Positions 28,371-37,906 of a DNA stretch of 64,000 bases are shown here, in pieces. The position numbers were made by a program, and so were the translations under genes. The notes beneath the pieces were generated by a model that saw only the letters and a program-made list of their open reading frames with translations, did no database searches and had not been told where the DNA came from. The stretch comes from Betaproteobacteria bacterium. Its GTDB lineage: Bacteria; Pseudomonadota; Gammaproteobacteria; Burkholderiales; Methylophilaceae. Position 1 is the stretch's first letter. The number at the start of each line of letters is the position of its first letter. The stretch lies in contig VGHQ01000003.1 in NCBI GenBank assembly GCA_016868195.1, positions 62,001 through 126,000 of the forward strand. Reading direction: 5' to 3'.

Positions 28371-30497
28371 ATGATGAAAGCACAAAAAGAAAGCAACTAT
28401 TTTCATGGGGGCTGCCCTCATGACTGTCCTGATACCTGCTCAATGGTTTATGAGGTAGAAGACAATAAACTCATAGGCGTCAAAGGCAACGTGGATCATC
28501 CAATGACGCGTGGTGGACTATGTGTGAAACTTCAAGATTATGAAAAGCGTCACTACCATCCAGATCGCCTTCTATACCCTATGAAGCGAATCGGTCCGAA
28601 GGGTACAAAACAATTTAAAAGAATTTCCTGGGATGAAGCGCTCGATACCATAGTTGATAAATGGCAATCCATTATTAAAGAATTTGGTTCAGAAGCCATT
28701 ATGCCCAACAGCTACTTAGGTAATCAAGGCTTGGTGCATGGCATGAACGGTGGGGACTCTTTCTTTGCTCGACTAGGAGCAACTGTTACTGAAAGAACAT
28801 TCTGCGGGGAGGGTTCGGCCACCGCTTGGCTACTAACCCTTGGGCCTACTGCGGGGGTCGATCCAGAGAGTTTTATTCATTCAAAATTTATTATTATTTG
28901 GGCTTGTAACTCGGTCAGCACCAATGTCCATCATTGGCATATTGTTAAAGAAGCACAAAAGAAAGGCTCAAAGGTTGTTGTCATTGACGCTTATGCTTCA
29001 AGAACGGCTAAAGAAGCAGATTGGCATATCTGTCCTAAGCCAGGCACTGATGGTGCTTTAGCGATGGCAATGATGCATGTGATTATTGAAGAAGGATTAG
29101 TGGATCAAGACTATGTAGATAAATATACAGTAGGTTTCCCAGAATTAGCAGAACTTGCAAAAAAAAGAAGTCCTGAGTGGGCAGAAGAAATCACAGGTGT
29201 CTTAGCAAATGATATTCGAAGATTAGCCCGAGAGTACGCAACCACTAACCCATCGGCTATCAGAATTGGTGTGGCCCTTGAAAAAAGCTGGGGAGGAAGC
29301 CAGGCTATTAGAGCTGTTGCATGCCTTCCGGCTCTGACTGGGGCTTGGCGTCATGTAGGTGGAGGTATCCTTCAATTTCCAGTATGGGAGCAGCCTTACA
29401 GATTTGATGTCATTTGTAGGCCTGACTTAATTCCAGAAGGCACACAAGTTGTAAATAATCTTCAGCTGGGTCGTGTTTTAACGGGCGAACAAAAACTAAA
29501 AGTGCCTATCAAGTCAATGATGTGTTGGAATACAAATCCAGTCACTCAATCAACGGAAAGCGAAAAAATATTAGAGGGTTTGAAGCGCGAAGATTTATTT
29601 TTAGTTTCCGCAGAACACTTTATTTCCGACACTGCAGCCTATGCTGATATCCTTCTCCCAGCATCCATGGGCGCAGAACAAGAGGATATCATTCTATCTT
29701 GGGGTCATTTATACCTCACCTACAATACAAAATGTATAGAGTCCCCGGGTGAAGCCGTGCCAAATTATGAAATTTTTAGACGTCTTGCTAAAAGATTTGG
29801 TTTTGAAGAAGAATGTTTTAAATGGTCGGATACTGAATGTCTTCAACATTATATCGACTGGAGCTCTCCAGCCTGCAAAGATATTGATTTGGATTATTTA
29901 AAAAAACATGGTTATGCGAGAATCAATGTGGGTACAAAAGATAATCGAGCACCTCATAAAGAAGGAAAGTTTCCAACGCCGTCTGGCAAATGTGAATTTA
30001 GGGTAGTTGGAGCCAAGAATTTTGTTGCTGGGCCCTTTAGGCAAATGTACGAAGCTTTTCAGCCAGGAGAGGATATTCCTGAGTTGCCTGATTATGTGCC
30101 GTCCAAAGAGACAGCATCCGCAAATCCAGCCTTAGCAAAAAAGTATCCATTAAATATTTTGGCGCCAAAAAGTCATGGCTTCATTAATTCGAGTTACGCC
30201 AATATCGAAAATAAACTTAAGGCTCAAGGAGAGCAGTTTGTGATGATTCATCCATTGGATGCAGAAGAAAGAGGTATTAAAAATGGCGATCGAGCGAAAG
30301 TATTTAACGATCGAGGGTTCTTTGAAGCTATATCAAAAATAACAACTGATGTTAATAAAGGAATCGTGGTTACAACGCTAGGCTATTGGAGACAACTAAA
30401 TAATGGTGTCGTCAATTCAGTGAGCTCCAATGCTTTTGGTGATATGGGAAACTCACCAACCTCACATGATTGCTTGGTCGAAGTTCAATTGGCTTAA
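28371..30497 (+). CDS. Orphan molybdopterin (bis-MGD) oxidoreductase, DMSO-reductase family
   Basis: The 708-residue protein opens with a [4Fe-4S] motif (C15, C19, C23 and C51 in GGCPHDCPDTC ... GGLCVK). Next come the Mo cofactor domains; a Cys in TERTFCGEGSA (C145) sits where the Mo ligand is expected. The C-terminal MGD-binding domain begins near 590 (NILAPKSHGFINSSY). It has no signal peptide and no adjacent electron-transfer subunit. It belongs to a widespread cytoplasmic group with the CPHDCPDTC start whose substrate is unsettled. Placement between fds and moaA suggests a second formate dehydrogenase-like activity, but the sequence does not prove it. A second ATG lies one codon downstream. 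Confidence 0.88.
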   Translation: MMKAQKESNYFHGGCPHDCPDTCSMVYEVEDNKLIGVKGNVDHPMTRGGLCVKLQDYEKRHYHPDRLLYPMKRIGPKGTKQFKRISWDEALDTIVDKWQSIIKEFGSEAIMPNSYLGNQGLVHGMNGGDSFFARLGATVTERTFCGEGSATAWLLTLGPTAGVDPESFIHSKFIIIWACNSVSTNVHHWHIVKEAQKKGSKVVVIDAYASRTAKEADWHICPKPGTDGALAMAMMHVIIEEGLVDQDYVDKYTVGFPELAELAKKRSPEWAEEITGVLANDIRRLAREYATTNPSAIRIGVALEKSWGGSQAIRAVACLPALTGAWRHVGGGILQFPVWEQPYRFDVICRPDLIPEGTQVVNNLQLGRVLTGEQKLKVPIKSMMCWNTNPVTQSTESEKILEGLKREDLFLVSAEHFISDTAAYADILLPASMGAEQEDIILSWGHLYLTYNTKCIESPGEAVPNYEIFRRLAKRFGFEEECFKWSDTECLQHYIDWSSPACKDIDLDYLKKHGYARINVGTKDNRAPHKEGKFPTPSGKCEFRVVGAKNFVAGPFRQMYEAFQPGEDIPELPDYVPSKETASANPALAKKYPLNILAPKSHGFINSSYANIENKLKAQGEQFVMIHPLDAEERGIKNGDRAKVFNDRGFFEAISKITTDVNKGIVVTTLGYWRQLNNGVVNSVSSNAFGDMGNSPTSHDCLVEVQLA

Positions 30498-30525
30498 TTG
30501 AATTGACGATGCAGAGCCTCCCTCT

Positions 30526-31512
30526 ATGGGATTAACAGATCAATTTCATCGAAAGATTAATTATCTTCGATTATCTATTACTGATCGATGCGATTTTCGT
30601 TGCGTTTATTGTATGAGCGAAGATATGCAATTTTTACCTCGCGATGAAGTTCTGTCCCTTGAAGAATCTGCCAGAATTATAAAAATTTTTGCTTCTCTTG
30701 GTGTCACAAAAGTAAGGATTACGGGTGGAGAGCCTTTGGTTAGAAAAAATATTTCATGGTTTTTTCATGAAATATCAACTATTAAACTTCTAAAAGAAAT
30801 TGTCATTACTACGAATGCTAGTCAGCTAGCGCAGCATGCGCGTATGCTTAAAATGTCTCAAGTTAAACGTATTAATATTAGTCTTGATAGTCTTGATCCT
30901 GTTCTTTTCAAAAAAATCACGCGCACGGGTGACTTAAATAAAGTATTGCTCGGTATTGATGAGGCGATCAAAGAAGGCTTTTCGAATCTCAAACTTAATA
31001 CCGTTTTAATGAAAGGGATCAATGATCACGAAGCAATCGATTTAGTTAACTTTGCATTGCATAGAAAGATGGATATTTCTTTTATAGAAGAAATGCCTTT
31101 AGGCGATGTTGATCATATAAGAAAAGATACTTACATTAGCAATGATGAAGTATTAAAAAATTTACAAAATCATTTTAATTTAATACCAACCACTTTTACT
31201 TCAGGCGGTCCTGCAAAATATTGGCAACTTGCCAATCAATCAACTAAAGTAGGTTTCATTTCTCCACATAGTCATAATTTTTGCAACACTTGCAATCGCG
31301 TGAGAGTGTCATCTAAGGGCGAATTATTTTTATGCTTAGGGCAGGAAGAAAAAATAGAGCTCATGCCTCTCTTGCGACAATATCCCAATGAAGATTGGCC
31401 TATTCAAAAAGCTATTATAGATAGCATGGCGATCAAACCAGAAGCACACGATTTTAATCTTGAAATTACTAAACCTGCCGTCGTGCGCTTTATGTCGCAT
31501 ACCGGGGGTTAA
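30526..31512 (+). CDS. moaA: GTP 3',8-cyclase
   Basis: Radical SAM enzyme that starts molybdopterin synthesis by making 3',8-cyclo-GTP. The 328-residue protein has the N-terminal cluster motif C22-x3-C26-x2-C29 (RCDFRCVYCM), the SAM-binding RITGGEPLVR segment, and the C-terminal second [4Fe-4S] cysteines C253, C256 and C270. It ends in the conserved Gly-Gly tail needed for turnover. It lies 28 bp after the molybdoenzyme and 6 bp before mobA. No Moco riboswitch fits in the short spacer. MoaC, MoaD and MoaE are not in this window. Confidence 0.97.
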   Translation: MGLTDQFHRKINYLRLSITDRCDFRCVYCMSEDMQFLPRDEVLSLEESARIIKIFASLGVTKVRITGGEPLVRKNISWFFHEISTIKLLKEIVITTNASQLAQHARMLKMSQVKRINISLDSLDPVLFKKITRTGDLNKVLLGIDEAIKEGFSNLKLNTVLMKGINDHEAIDLVNFALHRKMDISFIEEMPLGDVDHIRKDTYISNDEVLKNLQNHFNLIPTTFTSGGPAKYWQLANQSTKVGFISPHSHNFCNTCNRVRVSSKGELFLCLGQEEKIELMPLLRQYPNEDWPIQKAIIDSMAIKPEAHDFNLEITKPAVVRFMSHTGG

Positions 31513-31518
31513 ATTTAA

Positions 31519-32094
31519 GTGGATGAGAAAATCGCTGTGGTCATTTTAGCTGGTGGCCAATCAAAACGTATGCAGGTTCAAAATAAGGCAACTGTTTTAT
31601 TTAAAGGCAAGCCTTTAATTGGGTATGTCATTGACCGTATGAAACCGCAAGCAGAACATATTTTTATTAATACGCATCAAAATCAGAATGATTTTGATGT
31701 ATTTCATTTGCCTCTTATCGATGATGTATTAACTATTCAAGAAGGTCCTCTTTTAGGTATCTTAACTAGCTTACAGTTAATCAAAACAGGTTGGATCCAG
31801 TTTGTACCTTGTGACACACCCAATCTTCCAGATAATCTTATTGCAAATTTACTAAGAGAAAATAAAGCAAAAAAAACCCTAATTGCGGTGCCTGAAACGA
31901 GCGACGGTCTTCAATCAGCATGTCTTTTATGTCATTCATCCACATTAAATAATCTTCAAGATTTTTTTAATCGAGGAGGACGTAAGATTGAAGACTGGAT
32001 AAGACAATTATCTTTTTCTATTGTGCGATTTCATGATCAGTCACAATTTATTAATATCAATACACAAGAAGAGTTAAATAAAACATCTCAATGA
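31519..32094 (+). CDS. mobA: Molybdenum cofactor guanylyltransferase
   Basis: Adds GMP to Mo-molybdopterin to make the MGD form used by FdsA and the 708-residue enzyme. The 191-residue protein has the nucleotide-binding signature LAGGQSKRM (11-19) with the following Lys (NKATVLFKGKPLI), and VPCDTPNLP containing the metal-binding Asp. The start is GTG; the nearby ATG is out of frame. It overlaps moeA by 4 bp, so all three cofactor genes are coupled. Confidence 0.94.
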   Translation: MDEKIAVVILAGGQSKRMQVQNKATVLFKGKPLIGYVIDRMKPQAEHIFINTHQNQNDFDVFHLPLIDDVLTIQEGPLLGILTSLQLIKTGWIQFVPCDTPNLPDNLIANLLRENKAKKTLIAVPETSDGLQSACLLCHSSTLNNLQDFFNRGGRKIEDWIRQLSFSIVRFHDQSQFININTQEELNKTSQ

Positions 32095-33368
32095 AAAAAG
32101 ATATCAGCTTAAGTGATTTAATTTCTGAATCGAATACAGTTCATGATTACGATCCTAATGCGATGTCAGTTGAAAAAGCCAAAATATGGATTTCTAATTT
32201 TTTAAAACCTAGCGACCAACAAGAAATCATACATATCAAAGATGCGCTCCATCGTATTGTCGCCGAATCTATCACATCATCTATTAATGTTCCAAATCAT
32301 GACAATTCAGCCATGGATGGTTATGCAATCAATACAAACATTCTTAACGGTGAAGGTCCTTTTAGTCTCAAAGTGACAGGTAAGCTCTTGGCAGGTAATC
32401 AATTAGAGGGTAATGCAAATGAAGCCGTTCGCATCATGACAGGAGCCAGTATCCCCTCTGGATTAAACGCAGTCATTCCACAAGAGTATGTTGAACTCAA
32501 TGAAGGTGTAATTACATTCAAAATAAAACCACATATCAATCAAAACATTCGACGCTTAGGGGAGGATATCAAAAGTGGACAAGCAATATTTCAATGCGGT
32601 CGAAAGCTAGAACCTTGTGATTTAGGTTTGCTTGCGTCACTTGGTATAGATTCAATCAAAGTTTACCGAAAAATTAAAGTAGCTTTTTTTTCAACAGGCG
32701 ATGAAATTGTTTCACTCGGTAATCCTTTGTCAGTAGGTCAAGTTTTCGACAGTAATCGCTATAGTCTCATTGGCCTTTTAAAAAGTCTTGATGTGGAAGC
32801 GATCGATTTTGGCGTCATCCCTGACAATAAAAAAATCATTGAAGATACATTAAAAAAAGCAAGTGATATAGCAGATGTCGTAATTACAACAGGAGGCGTT
32901 TCTGTAGGCGAAGCGGATTATATGAAAGAAATATTAAAAAAAATAGGCGAAATCTTATTTTGGAAAATTTCTATGAAACCAGGACGGCCTCTCGCGTATG
33001 GGAAAATTGGTCACTGTCATTATTTTGGACTTCCAGGAAATCCTGTGTCAACGATAGTCACTTTTTATCAATTTGTAAGAGAAGCTATTCTTACTTTATC
33101 AGGTCAAACACCTATTCACAAAACACCCCTCATCAGAGCACAACTTTTATCGCCGATTAAAAAAGTACCTGGCCGAACTGAGTTTCAAAGAGGTATTTAT
33201 GAACAAGGCTACGAAGGCACTTTTAAAGTAAGTCCTCTCAAAGATCAAGGCTCAGGTATTCTAAGATCTATGAGTGAGGCGAATTGTTTTATTGTACTTC
33301 ATGAAGATACGGCACATTTAGAAAAAGATATGTGGGTCGATATTCAGTTATTTGATAGCCTTTTTTAA
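32091..33368 (+). CDS. moeA: Molybdopterin molybdenumtransferase
   Basis: Inserts molybdate into adenylated molybdopterin. The 425-residue protein has the NVPNHDNSAMDGYAI block (where MoeA proteins carry the key Asp), the GASIPSGLNAVIPQE segment, the cofactor-binding domain III with STGDEIV, VFDSNRY and TTGGVSVGEADY, and GLPGNPVSTIVTFYQF. The C-terminal domain IV is present. An N-terminal extension of ~25 residues precedes the family start. Last gene of the moaA-mobA-moeA group. Confidence 0.96.
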   Translation: MKKDISLSDLISESNTVHDYDPNAMSVEKAKIWISNFLKPSDQQEIIHIKDALHRIVAESITSSINVPNHDNSAMDGYAINTNILNGEGPFSLKVTGKLLAGNQLEGNANEAVRIMTGASIPSGLNAVIPQEYVELNEGVITFKIKPHINQNIRRLGEDIKSGQAIFQCGRKLEPCDLGLLASLGIDSIKVYRKIKVAFFSTGDEIVSLGNPLSVGQVFDSNRYSLIGLLKSLDVEAIDFGVIPDNKKIIEDTLKKASDIADVVITTGGVSVGEADYMKEILKKIGEILFWKISMKPGRPLAYGKIGHCHYFGLPGNPVSTIVTFYQFVREAILTLSGQTPIHKTPLIRAQLLSPIKKVPGRTEFQRGIYEQGYEGTFKVSPLKDQGSGILRSMSEANCFIVLHEDTAHLEKDMWVDIQLFDSLF

Positions 33369-33471
33369 AGCTCAAAAAAAGTAATTTTTTTATAAAAAAA
33401 GTTCCTTAAACCCTTCAATTTTTTTCTAAAATCCCATCACTTTTTTATTAAAAATCGCTTAATATAGAGAC

Positions 33472-33939
33472 GTGGAAATCAATAAAAAAGTCCCTTCATT
33501 TAAACTTCCTGGCACGAGTGGTCTTCAATTTAATCTGTCAGATTTCAAAGGTCGTTACCTTGTTGTTTATTTTTACCCCAAAGACGCAACTCCAGGCTGC
33601 ACTACCCAAGGTGTTGACTTTAGAGATGCTTATAAAAAATTTCAGGCCCTTGATGCTGAGATATTTGGCATTTCTCGTGATACTTTAAAGTCACACGAAA
33701 ACTTTAAGGCAAAATTTACCTTTCCCTTTGAGCTTTTAAGTGATGAAGAAGAAAAAGCCTGTGAATTATTCAATGTCATCAAAATGAAAAATATGTATGG
33801 TAAACAGGTAAGGGGTATTGAGCGCAGCACTTTTGTAATTGATCCTGATGGAAAATTGATTCAGGTATGGCGAGGTGTCAAAGTCGAAGGTCATGTCAAA
33901 GAAGTTTTACAATTTATTAAACAACACAACTCTATTTAA
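33472..33939 (+). CDS. bcp: Thioredoxin-dependent peroxiredoxin, Bcp/PrxQ family
   Basis: Reduces H2O2 and organic peroxides. The 155-residue protein starts with GTG and has the peroxidatic motif YFYPKDATPGCTTQG with C43. The resolving Cys found five residues later in E. coli Bcp is Val here (V48); another Cys near residue 92 (EKACELF) might take its place, or it may act as a 1-Cys enzyme. Cytoplasmic. It lies 2 bp before phoH2 and follows a 103-bp T-rich spacer after moeA that shows no clear terminator. A second, exported homologue is at 61825-62364. Confidence 0.93.
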   Translation: MEINKKVPSFKLPGTSGLQFNLSDFKGRYLVVYFYPKDATPGCTTQGVDFRDAYKKFQALDAEIFGISRDTLKSHENFKAKFTFPFELLSDEEEKACELFNVIKMKNMYGKQVRGIERSTFVIDPDGKLIQVWRGVKVEGHVKEVLQFIKQHNSI

Positions 33940-33941
33940 CT

Positions 33942-35336
33942 ATGGCCAAAAAAAATAGTGCAACTAAACTTTTTGTATTAGATACGAATGTTTTAATGCA
34001 CGATCCCTCAAGTATTTTCCGATTTGAAGAACATGATATATACCTTCCGATGGTGACCTTGGAAGAATTAGACAATAATAAAAAAGGTGTCAGTGAGGTT
34101 GCGCGTAATGCGAGACAAACGAGTCGTAATTTAGAAGAGATTATAGGAACGCATGAAGAGAGTTTAGAAAAAGGACGCTCACTTGGTATTAAAGGCAATA
34201 CACATGTTACAGGAAAGCTTTTCTTGCAAACAACAGCACTTCCTCATGATTTACCAATGCTCGCAGGTAACAAAGCTGATAACCAAATTTTAAGCATCGT
34301 TGCCTATCTTAAAAACCAAAATCCTGATCGCCAAGTTATTCTTGTTAGTAAAGATATCAATATTCGTATTAAAGCGAGAGCTTTAGGGATTGCTGCTGAA
34401 GACTATTTCAATGATAAAGTGCTTGAAGATACTGAGATGCTCTATACGGGCATTACAGAACTCCCTGAGGATTTCTGGGAGAAGCACAGTAAAGACATGG
34501 AATCATGGCAAGAGAATGGCAGAATGTTTTATCGACTGACAGGACCTATGTGTCCAAACTTTTCGATCAATGAATTTATTTTTTATGAATTCGACAAACC
34601 TTTCCATGCCATTGTTAGAAAAATTTCTGGTAAAACAGCCACACTTGAAATCATTAAAGATTTTATTAATGGTAAACATAATATTTGGGGTATCAATGCT
34701 AGAAATCGAGAGCAAAATTTTGCACTCAATCTTTTAATGGATCCTGATATCGATTTTGTATCACTTCTGGGGCAAGCAGGTACAGGTAAAACCCTTCTCA
34801 CGCTTGCGGCTGGATTAGCACAAACACTCGATAAAAAAATCTACAATGAAATAATCATGACGCGTGTCACAGTGCCTGTAGGTGAGGATATCGGTTTCTT
34901 ACCAGGTACAGAAGAAGAAAAAATGACACCATGGATGGGTGCATTGGAAGATAACCTAGATGTTTTAAATAAAACAGATGAAGAAGCTGGCGAATGGGGA
35001 AGAGCCGCGACACAGGATCTTATTCGTTCACGTATCAAAGTAAAGTCACTCAACTTTATGCGCGGTCGCACATTTCTTCACAAATACCTCATTATCGATG
35101 AAGCTCAAAATCTTACGCCAAAGCAGATGAAGACACTCATTACGCGCGCGGGTCCGGGGACTAAAGTTGTTTGTTTGGGTAATATTGCACAAATCGATAC
35201 CCCTTATTTAACAGAAGGCAGTTCAGGTTTAACTTATGTCGTCGATCGCTTCAAGGGCTGGAATCATAATGGCCATATCACACTTGTTCGTGGTGAACGT
35301 TCGCGCTTAGCTGATTATGCTGCTGAAACACTTTAA
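33942..35336 (+). CDS. PhoH2-type PIN-domain RNA helicase/ATPase
   Basis: The 464-residue fusion has an N-terminal PIN nuclease domain (about 8-150; acidic residues in FVLDTNVLMHDP, VTLEELDN and SKDINIRIKA) and a C-terminal PhoH ATPase with P-loop LLGQAGTGKT (275-284) and the acidic LIIDEAQNLTPKQMKTL motif. PhoH2 proteins studied in other bacteria are ATP-driven RNA helicases and RNases. The YlaK-like architecture is complete. It overlaps the lplT-like gene by 20 bp. The physiological role here is unknown. Confidence 0.92.
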   Translation: MAKKNSATKLFVLDTNVLMHDPSSIFRFEEHDIYLPMVTLEELDNNKKGVSEVARNARQTSRNLEEIIGTHEESLEKGRSLGIKGNTHVTGKLFLQTTALPHDLPMLAGNKADNQILSIVAYLKNQNPDRQVILVSKDINIRIKARALGIAAEDYFNDKVLEDTEMLYTGITELPEDFWEKHSKDMESWQENGRMFYRLTGPMCPNFSINEFIFYEFDKPFHAIVRKISGKTATLEIIKDFINGKHNIWGINARNREQNFALNLLMDPDIDFVSLLGQAGTGKTLLTLAAGLAQTLDKKIYNEIIMTRVTVPVGEDIGFLPGTEEEKMTPWMGALEDNLDVLNKTDEEAGEWGRAATQDLIRSRIKVKSLNFMRGRTFLHKYLIIDEAQNLTPKQMKTLITRAGPGTKVVCLGNIAQIDTPYLTEGSSGLTYVVDRFKGWNHNGHITLVRGERSRLADYAAETL

Positions 35337-36504
35337 TTTTAAAGTTTCAAAAGGCTTCATTCCCTTACTGATTGCACAGTTTTTATCAGCGCTAGCTGAT
35401 AATGCCCTTTTGTTTGCAGCGATTGCATTACTCACACAAATAAACTCACCTGATTGGCACCAGCCACTCCTGCTTCAGTTCTTTGTAATTTCTTATATTA
35501 TTTTGGCGCCTTTCGTAGGAGGGATTGCGGATGCTTTCCCTAAAGGCCGTGTGATGTTTTATTCCAATGCCATTAAGTTTATTGGAAGTTTATCTATGTT
35601 ATTGGGTATGCAGCCACTTTATGCTTATGCAATTGTGGGTGTAGGAGCTGCCTCATATTCTCCAGCTAAATACGGTATTTTGACTGAGCTCCTTCCACCT
35701 AAAGAGCTTGTGATGGCAAATGGCTGGATGGAAGGGTCAACAGTCTTTGCGATTATTCTAGGCTCAATTATTGGCGGGGCACTTGCTCAATTCGATCCGC
35801 TTGTAGCAATTATTATTATTACAGGATTATATTTGCTCGCCGCTATATTTAATCGATATATTCCAGTACTTCCTGTTGATCACAAATTACCTAAAACAAA
35901 TCCTCTTTATATGATTAAAGATTTTTGGCATGCATTCAAAATATTATGGAAAGATCCTGAAGGACAATTATCTCTTGCTGTGACCACTTTGTTTTGGGGA
36001 GCAGGTGCCTCACTAAGATTAATTGTGATTGCATGGGCAGGCTATGCATTGCAATTTAATTTGGAGGAATCGACACGCTTAACTGCTATGGTTGCGTTTG
36101 GTATTGCAATTGGTTCGATAATTGCCGCGCGCTATATTAGCCTTAAAGATTCTGTGAGGGTGCTTCCTGCAGGTATTCTTATGGGTGGATTTGTAATGAC
36201 TATGACTATTATCCACAACTGGCAGATTGCAGCTCTTATTTTTCTATTCATAGGGGCCTTAAGCGGATTCTTTATTGTACCGTTAAATGCACTGTTGCAG
36301 CATCGAGGTCATATACTCATTGGGGCAGGTCATTCGATTGCCGTGCAAAACTTTAATGAAAATATTGGTATTCTTTTATTAAGTGGCACTTACACTTGGA
36401 TGGTCAGAGAAGAATTTTCAATTAACACAATTATTATTCTTTTAGGTTTATTTGTCAGTACGACTATGCTGGCAATCTACAAACACTACAAAAAAATTAT
36501 TTAA
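35317..36504 (+). CDS. lplT: Lysophospholipid transporter LplT-like (MFS)
   Basis: A 395-residue major-facilitator protein with about twelve hydrophobic segments, beginning FIPLLIAQFLSALADNALLFA, the LplT family's N-terminal block. Other family blocks are AAASYSPAKYGILTELLPP-like (GAASYSPAKYG, ELLPPKELVMANGWMEG) and FIVPLNALLQHRG. In enterobacteria LplT flips lysophospholipids inward for re-acylation by Aas; no aas gene is fused or adjacent here. The start overlaps phoH2 by 20 bp. Its stop shares the 4-bp TTAA with the convergent NDH-2 stop. Confidence 0.88.
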   Translation: MLLKHFNFKVSKGFIPLLIAQFLSALADNALLFAAIALLTQINSPDWHQPLLLQFFVISYIILAPFVGGIADAFPKGRVMFYSNAIKFIGSLSMLLGMQPLYAYAIVGVGAASYSPAKYGILTELLPPKELVMANGWMEGSTVFAIILGSIIGGALAQFDPLVAIIIITGLYLLAAIFNRYIPVLPVDHKLPKTNPLYMIKDFWHAFKILWKDPEGQLSLAVTTLFWGAGASLRLIVIAWAGYALQFNLEESTRLTAMVAFGIAIGSIIAARYISLKDSVRVLPAGILMGGFVMTMTIIHNWQIAALIFLFIGALSGFFIVPLNALLQHRGHILIGAGHSIAVQNFNENIGILLLSGTYTWMVREEFSINTIIILLGLFVSTTMLAIYKHYKKII

Positions 36505-37808
36505 TGTAACTTAACTTGTGCTTCAGTTCGCCGCGTAATCATGCGAGCAATCGTTTGAAGGGCTGTACTCATAAATCCATGAAGTGCCATCAAATGCATT
36601 TTATAAAGTGATTGGTACATAAGTCGGGCAACAAATCCTTCGATGAACATCGATCCACCCATCAACGAACCCATCAAATTACCTACAGTTGAATACTCAC
36701 CCATATTTACGAGTGAACCGTAATCTTTATAAGTGTATTGAGGTAAATTTGTTTTACCTTTGACACGAAGCTTCATAGATTTAAAAAGTAATGATACTTG
36801 TTGATGTGCCGCTTGAGCTCTTGGTGGAACAAACTGTTTCGTGCCTTCAATTGGACATGCAGCACAATCACCAAATGCAAAAATAGAATCATCATGAGTC
36901 GTTTGAAGTGTTGTGTGGACCAGCAACTGATTAATGGGATTTGTTTCTAGCCCATCTATTTTTTTTAGGAAATCAGGTGCTTTCACTCCAGCAGCCCACA
37001 CGACCAAAGCTGAAGGAATAAAGCGATTGCTATGTGTCTTAACTCCTTTAGCAGAGACTTCAGTCACACGCTCATCCATATAAAGATGTATGCGTAATTT
37101 TCGCAATTCTAATTCTACGGAATGTGATAACTTTTGCGGAAGCGCTGGAAGCAAGCGAGGGCTCGCTTCAATAATAGAAATTTTTATATCACGATCAGGA
37201 TTCACCCGATCAATCCCGTAGGCCGTCATCTCGCGCGTCGCTTTATGAAGCTCCGCTGCAAGTTCCACACCTGTTGCGCCTGCGCCCACGATCACAACTT
37301 CTAATTGACCTGGTTGAATTGGTTTCTTTTGTGTTTGTGCTTTTAAAATAGCATGGTGTAATTTTTGATGGAATACTTCAGCTTGCTCTTGCGTATCTAA
37401 AGCAATCGAATATTTTGCTGCACCTTTAATGCCAAAGTCGTTTGTTGTACTGCCAACAGAAATAATTAAAGTGTCATACTGAAAGCTTCTTCTCGGAATA
37501 ATTTCTTTGCCATCATCATCTTCATAGGGTGCAATCGAGACTTCTTTTTTACGACGATTCAATCGATCCATTCGACCTAAGCGAAAACGAAAATGATGCC
37601 AGTGAGCTTGCGCCATATATTCCAACTCATGCTTGTCTGGATTCATACTCCCAGCAGCAATTTCATGAAGGAGTGGTTTCCATACATGAGTTTTTGTACA
37701 ATCAATCAATGTGATTTCAGCTTTTTTCTTTTTACCTAGTGTATCACCAAGTCTTGTTGCAAGCTCTAAACCGCCTGCACCGCCACCTACTATCACAATC
37801 TTATGCAT
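36501..37808 (-). CDS. ndh: Type II NADH dehydrogenase (FAD)
   Basis: Non-proton-pumping NADH:quinone oxidoreductase on the inner membrane surface. The 435-residue protein has an N-terminal FAD loop IVGGGAGGLELATRLG, a second dinucleotide loop VVIVGAGATGVELAAEL near 170-186 for NADH, the FAD-binding FAFGDCAACP motif, and a hydrophobic or amphipathic C-terminus likely to attach to the membrane. It can re-oxidise NADH from the formate dehydrogenase. A terminator at 37835-37872 separates it from xoxG. Confidence 0.92.
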   Translation of the reverse strand: MHKIVIVGGGAGGLELATRLGDTLGKKKKAEITLIDCTKTHVWKPLLHEIAAGSMNPDKHELEYMAQAHWHHFRFRLGRMDRLNRRKKEVSIAPYEDDDGKEIIPRRSFQYDTLIISVGSTTNDFGIKGAAKYSIALDTQEQAEVFHQKLHHAILKAQTQKKPIQPGQLEVVIVGAGATGVELAAELHKATREMTAYGIDRVNPDRDIKISIIEASPRLLPALPQKLSHSVELELRKLRIHLYMDERVTEVSAKGVKTHSNRFIPSALVVWAAGVKAPDFLKKIDGLETNPINQLLVHTTLQTTHDDSIFAFGDCAACPIEGTKQFVPPRAQAAHQQVSLLFKSMKLRVKGKTNLPQYTYKDYGSLVNMGEYSTVGNLMGSLMGGSMFIEGFVARLMYQSLYKMHLMALHGFMSTALQTIARMITRRTEAQVKLH

Positions 37809-37834
37809 CTTACTTCCTTAAAATACAGACAATA

Positions 37835-37872
37835 AAAAAACCACTGCTGTAATTATACAGGAGTGGTTTTTT
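37835..37872 (-). terminator. Terminator after xoxG
   Basis: Outer arms AAAAAACCACT / AGTGGTTTTTT enclose an inner CTGTA-ATTA-TACAG stem with a single G-G mismatch between them. Read on the minus strand it follows the xoxG stop and ends in T's; it is also near the start of ndh, insulating that gene from methanol-oxidation transcription. Confidence 0.85.
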
Positions 37873-37906
37873 AATATTTTCTAGAAATTTTCTAGAGTTT
37901 TTGAAA

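Noticed and set aside
30498-30525. Possible Moco riboswitch before moaA
   Set aside because: The spacer has only 28 bp, far too short for the known structure.
33369-33471. Terminator between moeA and the peroxiredoxin gene
   Set aside because: Several T-runs occur but no stem of useful strength; nothing else was recognised in this 103-bp spacer.
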